This document shows positions 12,907 through 20,817 of a stretch of 25,311 nt of DNA, one piece after another. Origin of the DNA: a virus; the IMG/VR virus record IMGVR_UViG_3300043357_000086, positions 1-25,311 of that record, one strand, 5' to 3'. Position 1 is the stretch's first letter; every line of letters starts with the position of its first letter. A model generated the notes under the pieces. It was not told the DNA's origin, made no database searches, and saw only the letters and a program-made list of their open reading frames with translations. Both the position numbers and the translations under genes were made by a program.

Positions 12907-13863
12907 ATGGCTGTCGTCTATCCCGTTGCCGCAACGCCATATTCTGGCGCGCGGCCCGTCCCCGAATACTCGGGTATCTTTATTCCGCAGATCTGGTCAG
13001 GGAAGTTGATCGAGAAGTTCTATTCTGCAACGGTCCTGGCGGCCATCGCCAACACGGATTACGAGGGCGAGATCAAGAACCAGGGCGACACTATCCACAT
13101 CCGCACCAAGCCCACCATCGCGATCAACGACTACCAGGCCGACATGCCGCTGACCGTGCAGCGCCCGTCGAGCAACATGGTCGACCTCCAGATCACGCAG
13201 GGGAAGTATTTCAACTGCGTGCTCGACGACGTGATGGAGACCCAGGCCGACCTCAACCTGCTTTCGATGTGGTCGGACGACGCCTCCGAGCAGATGAAGA
13301 TCAAGATCGACACGGCCGTGCTGGCGACGCTGGACGCGGGAGTTGATGCCAACAACAAGGGCGCCACGGCGGGGTTGATCTCCGACGACATCGTCCTCGG
13401 GGTCACCGGCACGCCGGTCTCGCTGACGCCGTCTACGATCCTTGGGCATATCGTCGACCTCGGCACCGTGCTCGACGAGCAGAACATCCCCGAAACGGGT
13501 CGGTGGATGGTCTTACCTCCATGGGCGGCCGGGATGGTGAAAAAATCCGATCTGCGTGACGCCTCGATCAGCGGTGACGGCGTGTCGCTGATGCGCAATG
13601 GGCGTCTCGGCATGATCGACCGGTTCACGCTGTATGCGTCGAACCTGCTGCCGACCGCGGTCGAGGGCACCACTAAGGCGTATCGCATCTTCGCCGGCCA
13701 TCCGCACGGCCTGACCTTCGCCAGCCAGGTTTCCAAGGTCGAGACGCTCCGCAGCGAGCAGACCTTCGGCACCCTGCTGCGCGGGCTGCAGGTCTACGGC
13801 AGCAAGGTGCTGGACGGGATCGCTATCGCCGAGCTTTACGCGGTCAAGGGGGCTGGTCCATAA
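12907..13863 (+). CDS. Major coat protein
   Basis: The 318-residue protein follows the scaffold gene by 12 bases, with a good SD, AGGAG, six bases before the ATG. It has an even composition and segments such as IFIPQIWSGKLIEKFYSATV, GDTIHIRTKP and VLPPWAAGMVKKSD that are typical of the HK97-fold coat family used by podophages and siphophages. A coat protein is expected at this place and should be the most abundant virion protein. No cysteine-rich or signal segment is present. The next gene follows after a 31-base gap that holds a motif copy. Confidence 0.85.
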   Translation: MAVVYPVAATPYSGARPVPEYSGIFIPQIWSGKLIEKFYSATVLAAIANTDYEGEIKNQGDTIHIRTKPTIAINDYQADMPLTVQRPSSNMVDLQITQGKYFNCVLDDVMETQADLNLLSMWSDDASEQMKIKIDTAVLATLDAGVDANNKGATAGLISDDIVLGVTGTPVSLTPSTILGHIVDLGTVLDEQNIPETGRWMVLPPWAAGMVKKSDLRDASISGDGVSLMRNGRLGMIDRFTLYASNLLPTAVEGTTKAYRIFAGHPHGLTFASQVSKVETLRSEQTFGTLLRGLQVYGSKVLDGIAIAELYAVKGAGP

Positions 13864-13867
13864 GGGC

Positions 13868-13880
13868 TAACTACCGTAAG
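13868..13880 (+). repeat. Motif copy between coat and connector genes
   Basis: TAACTACCGTAAG, followed by TAGGAA and the ATG at 13895; the same motif-SD-start layout. Confidence 0.75.
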
Positions 13881-13894
13881 CGTAGGAACGGGTC

Positions 13895-14296
13895 ATGTCG
13901 GTATCGGTGGGCACCCCGACGATAGGGGGGCTGATCCTGGAGGCGCGGGCGATGCTGCAGGACACCCTGCAGACCAACGCCATGTCGCCGATCCAGGATG
14001 ACCCGATCTACCGCTACTCCGATACCGACATGATCGCCGCGTTCAACGGGGCGATGCTGGAAGCGCGCACCAAGCGCCCCGACCTGTTCCTGCGCCTGGG
14101 GCTGCGTAAGGCGGTGCCGCGCTACACCACCGGCGACCTGGGCACCGCCTTCCCGCTCGACCTCTCGGTCTACGACGCTTTCCTCTACTACCTCGTAGGG
14201 CGCGCCGAGATCCGGGAAGACGCGTTCTCCAATGACGGGCGCGCTGTGGCTATGCTCAACAAATTCGTGAGTCAACTCATGGCGGTAGCGTCATGA
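13895..14296 (+). CDS. Head-tail adaptor-like protein, 133 aa
   Basis: The 133-residue, mostly helical protein lies right after the coat gene, where podophages carry head-completion or adaptor proteins. The opening (TIGGLILEARAMLQDTL) followed by YRYSDTDMIAAFNGAMLEAR is the helix pair pattern of the gp4-like adaptor class: a short domain with a conserved Asp and an Asn in the second helix. Function is therefore likely sealing of the portal, but without structure this is moderate. TAGGAACGGG precedes the ATG, and the next gene starts within its stop (ATGA). Confidence 0.6.
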   Translation: MSVSVGTPTIGGLILEARAMLQDTLQTNAMSPIQDDPIYRYSDTDMIAAFNGAMLEARTKRPDLFLRLGLRKAVPRYTTGDLGTAFPLDLSVYDAFLYYLVGRAEIREDAFSNDGRAVAMLNKFVSQLMAVAS

Positions 14297-14898
14297 GCAC
14301 CACCATTCCTTCGATCTCCGCGACCGGCGGGCTCGACCGCATCTACGATAGTGTCGAGAGCACCGTGCCCGGCGTGCTGCACCACTCCGTCGAGCAGGCG
14401 CTGTGGGACACGATCGAGGAGTTCTGCATCCAGAGTACGTTCTTCCGGGTCTGGGCGGAATGGGCGATGGGGGCCGGGACTAACGAGTTCGATTTCAATC
14501 CGGTCGACAGCAACACCATCGCCTTCGAGATCCTTTCCGTATCCGGACTGAGCTTCTGGGCTGCCGCGCCGATGGCGATACTGCTTGACCGCGGGCAGCC
14601 CTCCACCATCGCCCGGCAAGGCTGGGCGTGGCTAGCCTGCAAGCCCGTCTCCCTAGCCTGCTGCGGCCTGCCTTCCACCCTGGTGGATCGCTGGTATGAG
14701 GGGCTGCGCAACGGCACGTTGGCACGGTTGTTCGCGCAGCCGGCGAAACCCTGGTCCGCGCCGCCGCTGGCACAAAGTCACGGCGTGACCTATCGCGCGC
14801 GCATCCGCGAAGCGCGCGACCTCACCACGCGCCTCTACGGAGGCGGGTCGCAGCCTTTTTCCTACCCCTATTTCGCGCAGGGGAGGCGGAAGAATTGA
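14293..14898 (+). CDS. Connector or tail protein, 201 aa
   Basis: The 201-residue protein overlaps its neighbours with ATGA at the start and TTGA at the end. Its opening (VPGVLHHSVEQALWDTIEEF) resembles the start of phage neck or tail-completion proteins, which begin with a helix following a Pro-Gly and an EFC pair. The middle is beta-rich and the C-terminus, basic. I place it as a neck component on position and pattern; a specific family cannot be confirmed. Confidence 0.6.
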   Translation: MSTTIPSISATGGLDRIYDSVESTVPGVLHHSVEQALWDTIEEFCIQSTFFRVWAEWAMGAGTNEFDFNPVDSNTIAFEILSVSGLSFWAAAPMAILLDRGQPSTIARQGWAWLACKPVSLACCGLPSTLVDRWYEGLRNGTLARLFAQPAKPWSAPPLAQSHGVTYRARIREARDLTTRLYGGGSQPFSYPYFAQGRRKN

Positions 14899-15326
14899 GC
14901 GATCTTTACGTCATCGCCTGCGAGCGCATGGCCAAGGCCCGGTTCAACTGGGAGGCTGATCCGGTCTACGCGATCCTGGTGGATGCGAGCTACGTGCCGG
15001 ATTTCGCGGCGCACACCAGCTACGTCGACATACCCAAATCAGCGGTGCTGCTGGCGCCGTCCCCGGCGACCAGCCCGCCGCCTACGGTAGTTGACGGCTG
15101 GTGCGTCAATAAAATGATTTATGCCACCCAGTTCGGCCCGGCGGCGGCGATCCACGCGGTGATCGTGATGCAGGCCATCGCGGGGGTGACACCCCACGAC
15201 ACACCGCCCGACGATCAGCTCAGCCTCGTGGCCTATATCGACAAGGGTTACAATTTCAACGAGCAGTTCGCTACGCGCATGGCGCTCTACATCATCTGGC
15301 CCGACCAGGGGGTGTTCCGGCCATGA
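14895..15326 (+). CDS. Structural protein, 143 aa, TTG start
   Basis: The 143-residue protein starts with TTG inside the previous stop (TTGA). Its composition is that of a folded beta-rich protein. The opening, ACERMAKARFNWEADPVYAI, then a DASYVPDF stretch, resembles small phage tail components that begin with Trp-Glu-x-Asp and Tyr-x-Pro-Asp-Phe. It carries a motif copy, in the opposite direction (15082-15093), which the gene reads as Pro-Thr-Val-Val-Asp. Exact function is unknown; it is probably a minor virion protein. Confidence 0.7.
   Translation: MSDLYVIACERMAKARFNWEADPVYAILVDASYVPDFAAHTSYVDIPKSAVLLAPSPATSPPPTVVDGWCVNKMIYATQFGPAAAIHAVIVMQAIAGVTPHDTPPDDQLSLVAYIDKGYNFNEQFATRMALYIIWPDQGVFRP
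15082..15093 (-). repeat. Motif copy inside the 14895-15326 gene
   Basis: CAACTACCGTAG on the minus strand within a plus-strand gene. Confidence 0.7.
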
Positions 15327-15667
15327 TCATCAATATCTCCGAAGTGGATATGGCGGCCCTGGATGGCGGTGGGCGCCTGGTGCCGCCCCGGCTACCTACC
15401 CCCGATGAGCCGCATAACGCGCTCTACAACGACATGATCCTCAACGGGGTCGAGGTGGATGGCGGCTATGTCCCCTGGCACCCCGTGATTGAGGCGCGGG
15501 CGATCTACCCGTTCAGTTTCATCGCCACGAAGTTCAACACGGCATTCCTCTGGCACGAGGGCGGGCCGACCGGCGAGTGCCTGTGCGTGCCGTATCTGCC
15601 TGACCTGGTCTGCGCACCCTGCGTTCCCGACGCGGTCGTGGTCCCCTCGGGAGGCAAGCCATGCTGA
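15323..15667 (+). CDS. Hypothetical tail-region protein, 114 aa
   Basis: The 114-residue protein starts within the previous stop (ATGA) and overlaps the next by a few bases. It has a beta-rich, Pro-rich composition and four cysteines close together at the end (ECLCVPYLPDLVCAPCVPDA), which may bind a metal or form disulfides. I do not recognise it. Position suggests a small tail or fibre-associated protein. Confidence 0.65.
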   Translation: MIINISEVDMAALDGGGRLVPPRLPTPDEPHNALYNDMILNGVEVDGGYVPWHPVIEARAIYPFSFIATKFNTAFLWHEGGPTGECLCVPYLPDLVCAPCVPDAVVVPSGGKPC

Positions 15668-16038
15668 TCGGGCGGATGCAGAAGGAGATGACTGATATTC
15701 GCCGCTGCACGGTGGATTTCGGCACGAGCTGGCTCGACAGCGGCGAGACGATCCAGGAGATCACCGATCCGATGGCCGAGCTGATGGGTGCCTGGGTGCC
15801 GGGGCCCTATCCGTCCTGGCCCGACAACACTATCCCCAACGTCACCCTGCCCGACGACCCGACGCCGCTGCTGGTCGATTTCTGGATCATCCTGCCGACC
15901 AGCACTCAGGTTCAGATGTTCCTCTCGTCGGGCACGCCGGGGAATTTCTACCGCGTGAGCTTCATCGCCACGGGCGCGTCGGGGCGTGCGCAGACCGTCG
16001 AGGTGATCATGTCCGTCAAACCCCAGCCGACCGGGTAG
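15661..16038 (+). CDS. Tail-fibre-type small protein, 125 aa
   Basis: The 125-residue protein has the arrangement of a short phage tail or baseplate protein: a first segment with DFGTSWLDSGETIQEIT, which recalls the WLxxGDTI pattern seen in small phage fibre-associated proteins, followed by a beta-rich part ending in GRAQTVEVIMSVKPQP. That region commonly precedes fibre genes, as here. Beyond that I do not assign a function. It ends 9 bases before the next start. Confidence 0.6.
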   Translation: MLIGRMQKEMTDIRRCTVDFGTSWLDSGETIQEITDPMAELMGAWVPGPYPSWPDNTIPNVTLPDDPTPLLVDFWIILPTSTQVQMFLSSGTPGNFYRVSFIATGASGRAQTVEVIMSVKPQPTG

Positions 16039-16047
16039 GGAACGATT

Positions 16048-18276
16048 ATGGGTATTATGTTCGGTAATAACGCCCTGTCGACGCTCACCGTGTCGCTGTT
16101 CGCGGGCGAGACCACGCTCATCATCGACGCGGCGGATGCGGCGGCTTTCCCGCAGCCGTCGGCGGTGGGCGATTACTTCCTCGTCACCGTCGAGGATTTG
16201 AAGCAGACGCCGATCCAGCGCGAGATCTGCAAATGCACCGGGCGCACGGGTAACCTGTTTACGGTGGTTCGTGCCCAGGAAGGGTTCGCGGCGAAGGATT
16301 TCACCGTCGGCACAACGACCGTGTCCAACCGCGTGACCGCGGCCACGATGAACATGGCGATCAACCTGCTGCCGCCGGCCGACAGCAAGGTCTACGGCCA
16401 GCAGCTAACTACCGTAGGCGGCGTCCCCACCTTCGTCGAGGTGCTCACCACCCAGGGCCAGCTGACCTTCGGCGGGCCGATCGGGATCGGGAGCACGCCG
16501 CCTGCCGGGACGCCGTTGGCGACGCTCTATACCAACGATGTTTCTCTCAACGGCAATATCGGGTTCAACCAGGTCTGGAACTCCACGGGTACACCGGGGT
16601 GGCGATACCGTGTCGCCGGCGCCGGGGCGCTGTGGGGGTTCGATCCCACCCTCGGGCAGCTCGCGGCCTCGATGTCGCCTTCCGGCGCGGCGGGCGCGGC
16701 CGTGACAGGCACCGTGAGTGCGCTGCGGATCAATGCCAAGGGCCAGGTCGCGGGAGCTAATGTCGGACTGCCGCTTGCCGATGACACGCGCTACACCTGG
16801 ACGGCGGACAACTTCGCCCTCGAGCCGGGCGGCTATTTCGCTTTCAATACCTACCTTGGGGCGGGAAGCGTCTGGAAGACCAAAGCCGCCGGCTATAGCG
16901 GCCTTATGTCTTTGGACACTGCCTCTGGAAACCTGAATTTCTTCGTCAACCCGTCAACCTCCGCCGGGACTGCCGTTTCCCTGACCCTCGCCTCGATAAT
17001 GATGCCGTCGGGCGCGTTGCAGGTGCAGAATACGATTTTCGCGAACAAGGGCATCGCGTTCGGCAGCTTCAACAGCTGGGAGTATCAGGCTTACGTCACC
17101 ACCGGCGGCGACCACATCCTGGCGCATCGTGCGGGCTGGTATGACCAATGGCAGAGTTCCGGCGGGTCCACGATCTGGGTCCGGTCCAGCGCCAACGCGA
17201 TGGTGCTCTATGGCAACGGTGACCTGACGGTCGCGGGCGCGCTGCGGTCGACCAACGCGGCGGCGGGTGTCTGGGCGTCGAGCGACAATTCGCACGGGCA
17301 CTACACTTCGGGCGGCCGGTGGAAGGTCTGGCAGGTTTCGGCGGATGGCTGGCGTGTGCAGTGGGACGGCTCGAACGGGCAGCTCGCCTTCGTCAACCAA
17401 GCCGGTCAGATACTCTGGTCCGTCGACGGCAGCGGCAATGTCTGGGCCAGTGGGAACTACACTACCGGCACCGATATCAGCGTCCGCTCGCTGTATGCGA
17501 GCGCCACGGTGCAGGGGAACTACCTCTACTCGACCGGCAACATTCAGGCCAATGCCGACGTAAATTGCAGCCGGAACATATGGGTCGCGGGTACGGTGAC
17601 CTCCAACGTCATACACGCCACTGCGATGCTGTATGGCGACCAGAATGGTCAGTTCGCTGGCAACGTCGTCTCCAACGCCGCGTTCGCGCCCGCTGGATTT
17701 TTTGTGGGCGCGAACAACGATACCAGCTGGGGAATGTATTCCGCCAGCGGGCAGCGCATCTTCCAGTTCGGCTCGGGTGGTTGGTATTGGCAGTGGGACA
17801 ATAACTCGGGGACGCTGATCTGGTGGAAGGGCAACCAGCATTTCTGGGTCATGCGCACCAGCGACAACTTTGCTTACAACGAGCTTGGGGCGGTCGGCGG
17901 CAACGGCGCCTATGCCAACTTTTCCGACCGCCGTGGCAAGGACGCGATCACCCCCACCGAGCGCGGCCTCGCCGAGGTGTTGCAGCTTCATCCCGTCGAG
18001 TTCATCCGCGTTCCGCATCCGGAGCCGCAGGCTGGGGACATCGTGCCCCAGGCGATCGTCCCGCGCACCGAGATCGGGTTCGTCGCGCAGGACGTGGCAA
18101 TGGTGGTGCCCGAAGCGGTGGTGGTCATGGGGGCGGCGTTGCCCGACGGCACCGGCACTCTGGCCGATCCCGAGCCGTCCCTGGGGATGACCTACGACAC
18201 GATCGTTGCGATCATGGTCAATGCGATTAAGGAACTTAATACGCGCATCGTCGCGCTGGAAGGAGGGGCGCCGTGA
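16048..18276 (+). CDS. Tail fibre with S74 autoprocessing chaperone domain
   Basis: The 742-residue protein has a virion-anchoring N-terminus (1-115; LFAGETTLIIDAADAAAFP), a long central Gly/Trp/Asn-rich beta region with repeated phrases such as WQSSGG, VWQVSADGWRVQWD and WYWQWD, and a C-terminal intramolecular chaperone of the Peptidase_S74 type. Ser626 and Lys631 of SDRRGK match the Ser-Lys catalytic dyad spacing known from endosialidases, where the domain folds the trimer and cuts itself off. The central repeats suggest a trimeric beta structure that meets the host surface. AGGGAACG precedes the ATG. A motif copy lies inside (16406-16418), read as Thr-Thr-Val-Gly. Confidence 0.85.
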   Translation: MGIMFGNNALSTLTVSLFAGETTLIIDAADAAAFPQPSAVGDYFLVTVEDLKQTPIQREICKCTGRTGNLFTVVRAQEGFAAKDFTVGTTTVSNRVTAATMNMAINLLPPADSKVYGQQLTTVGGVPTFVEVLTTQGQLTFGGPIGIGSTPPAGTPLATLYTNDVSLNGNIGFNQVWNSTGTPGWRYRVAGAGALWGFDPTLGQLAASMSPSGAAGAAVTGTVSALRINAKGQVAGANVGLPLADDTRYTWTADNFALEPGGYFAFNTYLGAGSVWKTKAAGYSGLMSLDTASGNLNFFVNPSTSAGTAVSLTLASIMMPSGALQVQNTIFANKGIAFGSFNSWEYQAYVTTGGDHILAHRAGWYDQWQSSGGSTIWVRSSANAMVLYGNGDLTVAGALRSTNAAAGVWASSDNSHGHYTSGGRWKVWQVSADGWRVQWDGSNGQLAFVNQAGQILWSVDGSGNVWASGNYTTGTDISVRSLYASATVQGNYLYSTGNIQANADVNCSRNIWVAGTVTSNVIHATAMLYGDQNGQFAGNVVSNAAFAPAGFFVGANNDTSWGMYSASGQRIFQFGSGGWYWQWDNNSGTLIWWKGNQHFWVMRTSDNFAYNELGAVGGNGAYANFSDRRGKDAITPTERGLAEVLQLHPVEFIRVPHPEPQAGDIVPQAIVPRTEIGFVAQDVAMVVPEAVVVMGAALPDGTGTLADPEPSLGMTYDTIVAIMVNAIKELNTRIVALEGGAP
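16406..16418 (+). repeat. Motif copy inside the S74 fibre gene
   Basis: TAACTACCGTAGG in coding sequence, read as Thr-Thr-Val-Gly. Confidence 0.7.
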
Positions 18277-18467
18277 TCAATCTTCTCATATATATCTTAA
18301 TATTGCTGATTATCTTCAGCGTGATTTTTTACATCATCCGTCTCATTCCGTTGCCGCCACCGTTCGGGGTCGTCGCGCAGGCGGTCGTGGGATTGATCCT
18401 GTTACTGATCCTCATCGATATGTTGCTGGGCGGCAGGTTCGTGGGTTTTCCGCGGTATGGGCCATGA
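18273..18467 (+). CDS. Two-span membrane protein, holin-like candidate
   Basis: The 64-residue protein starts with GTG inside the fibre stop (GTGA). It has two hydrophobic segments, residues 3-23 (NLLIYILILLIIFSVIFYII) and about 32-52, joined by LIPLPPPF. This two-helix layout with a Pro-rich turn matches the Thivi_2564 membrane-protein type commonly found in phages, whose function is not established. Two spans of this size would suit a class II-type holin, and the location just before a papain-like lysis candidate supports that, but it is inference. Confidence 0.8.
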   Translation: MINLLIYILILLIIFSVIFYIIRLIPLPPPFGVVAQAVVGLILLLILIDMLLGGRFVGFPRYGP

Positions 18468-18508
18468 CCGGCAACCCCTTCACCCACTCCATGACGGTGT
18501 TCCGATGA
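18464..18508 (+). CDS. 14-codon bridging ORF
   Basis: MTGNPFTHSMTVFR starts at the ATGA overlapping the membrane-protein stop, and its own stop overlaps the ATG at 18505 in another ATGA. It exactly bridges a gap in an otherwise coupled series, which supports a role in coupling translation rather than a protein function. It could also be a chance arrangement. Confidence 0.35.
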   Translation: MTGNPFTHSMTVFR

Positions 18509-18882
18509 CCTTCATCGCCGAAGACACCCATGCCCGCCTGGGCGAAGCCGTCGGCAGTGGCCATTGCATGGCGCATGTCCAGGCCGTCGCCGGCGTGGGC
18601 CACTCCTCGACCCTGCACCAGGGCGAGAAGGTGCGTGGCAACGAAATCCCACCCGGCACCGTGATCGGCACCTTCGATGCCACCGGCTGCTACGCCAACG
18701 CCACCGACGGGTCGAGCCATGTCGCCGTGTTGGTCGAGCAGACCAAGGATGGGCTGAAAGTGGTCGATCAATGGCAAGGCCAGCCCGTGCACGAGCGGCT
18801 GATCCGGTTCAAGGGCGGTCGAGGTCCCGCCTGCGACGATGCCGATCAGTACCATGTGGTGGAGGCAGTTGAAGCCGCATGA
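18505..18882 (+). CDS. Papain-like (BPSL0067-type) amidase candidate, lysis
   Basis: The 125-residue protein matches the BPSL0067 pattern: a Cys in GSGHCMAHVQ (Cys21), a TVIGTFDATGCY strand, then His72 in GSSHVAVLVEQ and KVVDQWQGQPVHER. Cys and His in this spacing are the likely catalytic pair of a papain-fold, CHAP-related hydrolase, consistent with cell-wall cleavage during lysis. The ATG at 18505 is preferred to one at 18457, which would add 16 residues unlike the family. The SD is weak and initiation probably relies on coupling. Adjacent membrane proteins on both sides fit a lysis cluster. Confidence 0.7.
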   Translation: MTFIAEDTHARLGEAVGSGHCMAHVQAVAGVGHSSTLHQGEKVRGNEIPPGTVIGTFDATGCYANATDGSSHVAVLVEQTKDGLKVVDQWQGQPVHERLIRFKGGRGPACDDADQYHVVEAVEAA

Positions 18883-19144
18883 TCCCAAATTCTCCATGCT
18901 CCGGGCCGCGTTCTGGCTGCTCGCCGCCGTCGTGGGTGTGCAGCTTGTGGTCACTTTCGGTGTCGGTGCCGGTTGCCTCTGGCTGGTCATATCCGGCGCC
19001 TACCGCATCGGCGCCTGCGAGAACGTCAGCGGCCAGATCCGCGAGGTCTGGGCCGAAGCCATGGCGGCGATCCTGGCCCTGCTGCTCGCCGCCGGCGCCG
19101 GGCCGAAGCCGCCCGCCCCGCCACCAACGGGGGACGAGCCATGA
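18854..19144 (+). CDS. Small membrane protein with coil, 96 aa
   Basis: The protein has about 12 polar residues, then two hydrophobic helices (AAFWLLAAVVGVQLVV and GAGCLWLVISGAY), an amphipathic stretch GQIREVWAEAMAAILALLLA and a Pro-rich tail. The GQIREVWAEA part resembles small phage membrane proteins often found beside lysins; holin, spanin or accessory roles are possible. The start is uncertain: ATG 18839 or 18854, both overlapping the previous gene in another frame. I use 18854 because it gives a compact N-terminus. Confidence 0.6.
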   Translation: MWWRQLKPHDPKFSMLRAAFWLLAAVVGVQLVVTFGVGAGCLWLVISGAYRIGACENVSGQIREVWAEAMAAILALLLAAGAGPKPPAPPPTGDEP

Positions 19145-19218
19145 CAACGTTCGTCCAATTCCGTCCGTGCCGACCTCATCAACCAGAAGGAACTAATCAA
19201 TGGCTACTGTTCGCATAA
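19141..19218 (+). CDS. 25-codon ORF in leader of next gene
   Basis: A 25-codon ORF begins within the previous stop (ATGA) and ends 19 bases inside the 19200 gene, in another frame. Such an overlap could couple the two genes. The protein (MTTFVQFRPCRPHQPEGTNQ and onward) has no recognisable features. The 19200 gene has its own strong SD, so this may be only a leader. Confidence 0.25.
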   Translation: MTTFVQFRPCRPHQPEGTNQWLLFA

Positions 19219-19781
19219 CCGGTGGCGTCCTCAACGTCGAAACGGTCGGCACTCCCGACCATACGCTTCCAGGCGGTGGTGAAGGCCCGGTCGATCCGGG
19301 CTACGGCGTGCCCGAGGGGCATCCCGACCACAGCCTCCCCGGCGGCGGCCTGGGCATCTGGGGCGGTGGCAACAAGCCCGGCCACGACCTGCCGGGCGTC
19401 CCCGGCAGCGGGCGCCCTGACCACGCCTTGCCGCCCTTCGCGGCCCAGTTGCCGGAACTGCCGTCGCGCCCGCCGGGCTACCCCGACAACTCGCTCCCGG
19501 CGATCCCCACGCAGCCGATCTACAATCCGGTCTATCCGATGCAGCCGATCTACTACCCACCGGAGGGTACTCCGGAGCACCCGATCGTCCTGCCGCCGCC
19601 GGGCGCGATCTGGCCGCCTTTGCCCAAGCCGCCCGAGGAAGCCGAGGTGATTATTGCGATCGTGGGTATCCCCAACGCCGGGTGGTTCTACGTCGCTCTC
19701 GATCCGAATGCGGTGTGGCCCGCGCAAGGCTTGCCTGGGCCACAGCCGGGTGGCCCGGAAGTTGATCCAACACGCCGTTAA
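19200..19781 (+). CDS. Pro/Gly-rich repeat protein, 193 aa
   Basis: The 193-residue protein is built from degenerate repeats of PDHxLPGGG: PDHTLPGGG, PDHSLPGGG, GHDLPG, PDHALPP and PDNSLP, spaced by about 20 residues over residues 18-100. A Pro-rich linker (PTQPIYNPVYPMQPIYYPPE) follows and then a small beta-type domain (about 145-180). Repeats of this kind suggest an extended, flexible virion protein. GAAGGAAC precedes the ATG at 19200. Function unknown. Confidence 0.7.
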   Translation: MATVRITGGVLNVETVGTPDHTLPGGGEGPVDPGYGVPEGHPDHSLPGGGLGIWGGGNKPGHDLPGVPGSGRPDHALPPFAAQLPELPSRPPGYPDNSLPAIPTQPIYNPVYPMQPIYYPPEGTPEHPIVLPPPGAIWPPLPKPPEEAEVIIAIVGIPNAGWFYVALDPNAVWPAQGLPGPQPGGPEVDPTRR

Positions 19782-19796
19782 CGGAGACCAATACAC

Positions 19797-19820
19797 GGGC
19801 GCGGGGGCAACCTCGCGCCC
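19797..19820 (+). terminator. Hairpin between 19200-19781 and the PEP-CTERM gene
   Basis: GGGCGCG, a 10-base loop and CGCGCCC form a 7-bp GC-rich stem. There is no U-tract; the SD of the next gene follows at once. It may be an attenuator or insulating hairpin at a module boundary rather than a full terminator. Confidence 0.4.
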
Positions 19821-19833
19821 ATAGGAGGCCGTC

Positions 19834-20583
19834 ATGCGATCCCTCGTCGTTACCGGCGTCATCGCCTCTGCTGCGTTCAGCGCCGCCATCGCCCTCTCGC
19901 CGCATCCCGCCCACGCGACGCTACAAATCGCCGGCACGATCAACGGCGTTAACTTCCTCTGCGTCGATAACGCCGCGTGCGATCTCAATGGCGCCACCGG
20001 CACGATTGAATTGGCGAACCAGATCATCGGCGGCATCACCGTTGATGGCAGCATCCAGACATCGCGGGGTACACCGGCTAATCCGGGGCCACTCGATATC
20101 CTCAACACGTCGTCACTGAGCATCATAAACTCTACTGCGAGCACGATCACGGGCGCGGTGGCAGTGAGCGATACCAGCTTCACGGCACCCGTGTCGTCGG
20201 TTGCCCTCTCAGCGTCAGGCGTGTGGGAGACAGCAGTCGGCAGCAGTGCGACATTGCAATGGTACGCTGACACGGCGAACGCACAGGGTGCGGATAATGC
20301 CACCGACGCACCCGGCACACTGTTGGATACGTTCGTGTCCACTGCCGTCGTGGTGGCAGACAGCCTCTCGGACAACAACACTGCGCCGTTCTCCGCCCTC
20401 GCACCGTTCTCCATGACGGAAACGGTCAACTTCTCGCTGACATCAGGCGGAACGCTGCTCAATCGCGGCCAGACCATGCTCGCCGCCGTCGATACCCCGG
20501 AGCCGGCTTCCATGGCGTTGCTATGGGCAGGGCTGGTGGCGCTGGGCGTCGTTCGCCCGCGCGTGCGGGTCCGGGGCTCATGA
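19834..20583 (+). CDS. Exported PEP-CTERM protein, likely moron
   Basis: The 249-residue protein has a Sec-type signal peptide (1-28: a basic start, a hydrophobic run and the AHA cleavage-type site), a long Ser/Thr/Ala-rich beta region, and a C-terminal DTPEPASMALLWAGLVALGV stretch followed by RPRVRVRG. Pro-Glu-Pro, a hydrophobic span and an Arg cluster is the sorting signal recognised by bacterial exosortases, which process such proteins at the inner membrane for surface export. In a phage this is unusual: the gene is likely a moron acting on the lysogen surface. A strong AGGAGG precedes the ATG, a hairpin lies upstream, and base composition is visibly less GC-rich than its neighbours. Confidence 0.75.
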   Translation: MRSLVVTGVIASAAFSAAIALSPHPAHATLQIAGTINGVNFLCVDNAACDLNGATGTIELANQIIGGITVDGSIQTSRGTPANPGPLDILNTSSLSIINSTASTITGAVAVSDTSFTAPVSSVALSASGVWETAVGSSATLQWYADTANAQGADNATDAPGTLLDTFVSTAVVVADSLSDNNTAPFSALAPFSMTETVNFSLTSGGTLLNRGQTMLAAVDTPEPASMALLWAGLVALGVVRPRVRVRGS

Positions 20584-20592
20584 CTCTGTGAT

Positions 20593-20606
20593 CAACTACC
20601 GTAATT
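20593..20606 (+). repeat. Motif copy before the 20620 gene
   Basis: CAACTACCGTAATT followed by AGGAGG and the ATG at 20620, on the right-hand side of the PEP-CTERM gene. Confidence 0.85.
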
Positions 20607-20619
20607 ATAGGAGGAACCA

Positions 20620-20817
20620 ATGCCGCAACCGAACGTGCAACTCGCGACCCCGCCCGAGGTCCCGCTCGGGGTCACCTTGACCTTTGCCGAGTGGCAGATG
20701 GTGGTAGGCCAGCTCGGCCAGGGGCCGTATCAACAGGTCGCGGCGCTGATCGACAAGATCTCGCGCCATGTCAGCCAGCGCATCGAGGAGTTCCACGCCA
20801 AGCAGGAGAGCGCGTGA
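20620..20817 (+). CDS. Hypothetical protein, 65 aa
   Basis: The 65-residue protein opens with a Pro-rich stretch (PEVPLGVTLT), then an amphipathic helix (YQQVAALIDKISRHVSQRIEEF), likely a coiled-coil or oligomerisation element. AGGAGG lies 6 bases before the ATG and the motif lies just upstream. It starts the run of six coupled small genes ending at 22020. I do not recognise it. Confidence 0.7.
   Translation: MPQPNVQLATPPEVPLGVTLTFAEWQMVVGQLGQGPYQQVAALIDKISRHVSQRIEEFHAKQESA

Noticed and set aside
19197-20513. A 438-codon minus-strand ORF
   Set aside because: It spans two genes of the other strand, one with a signal peptide and sorting signal, and has no SD.
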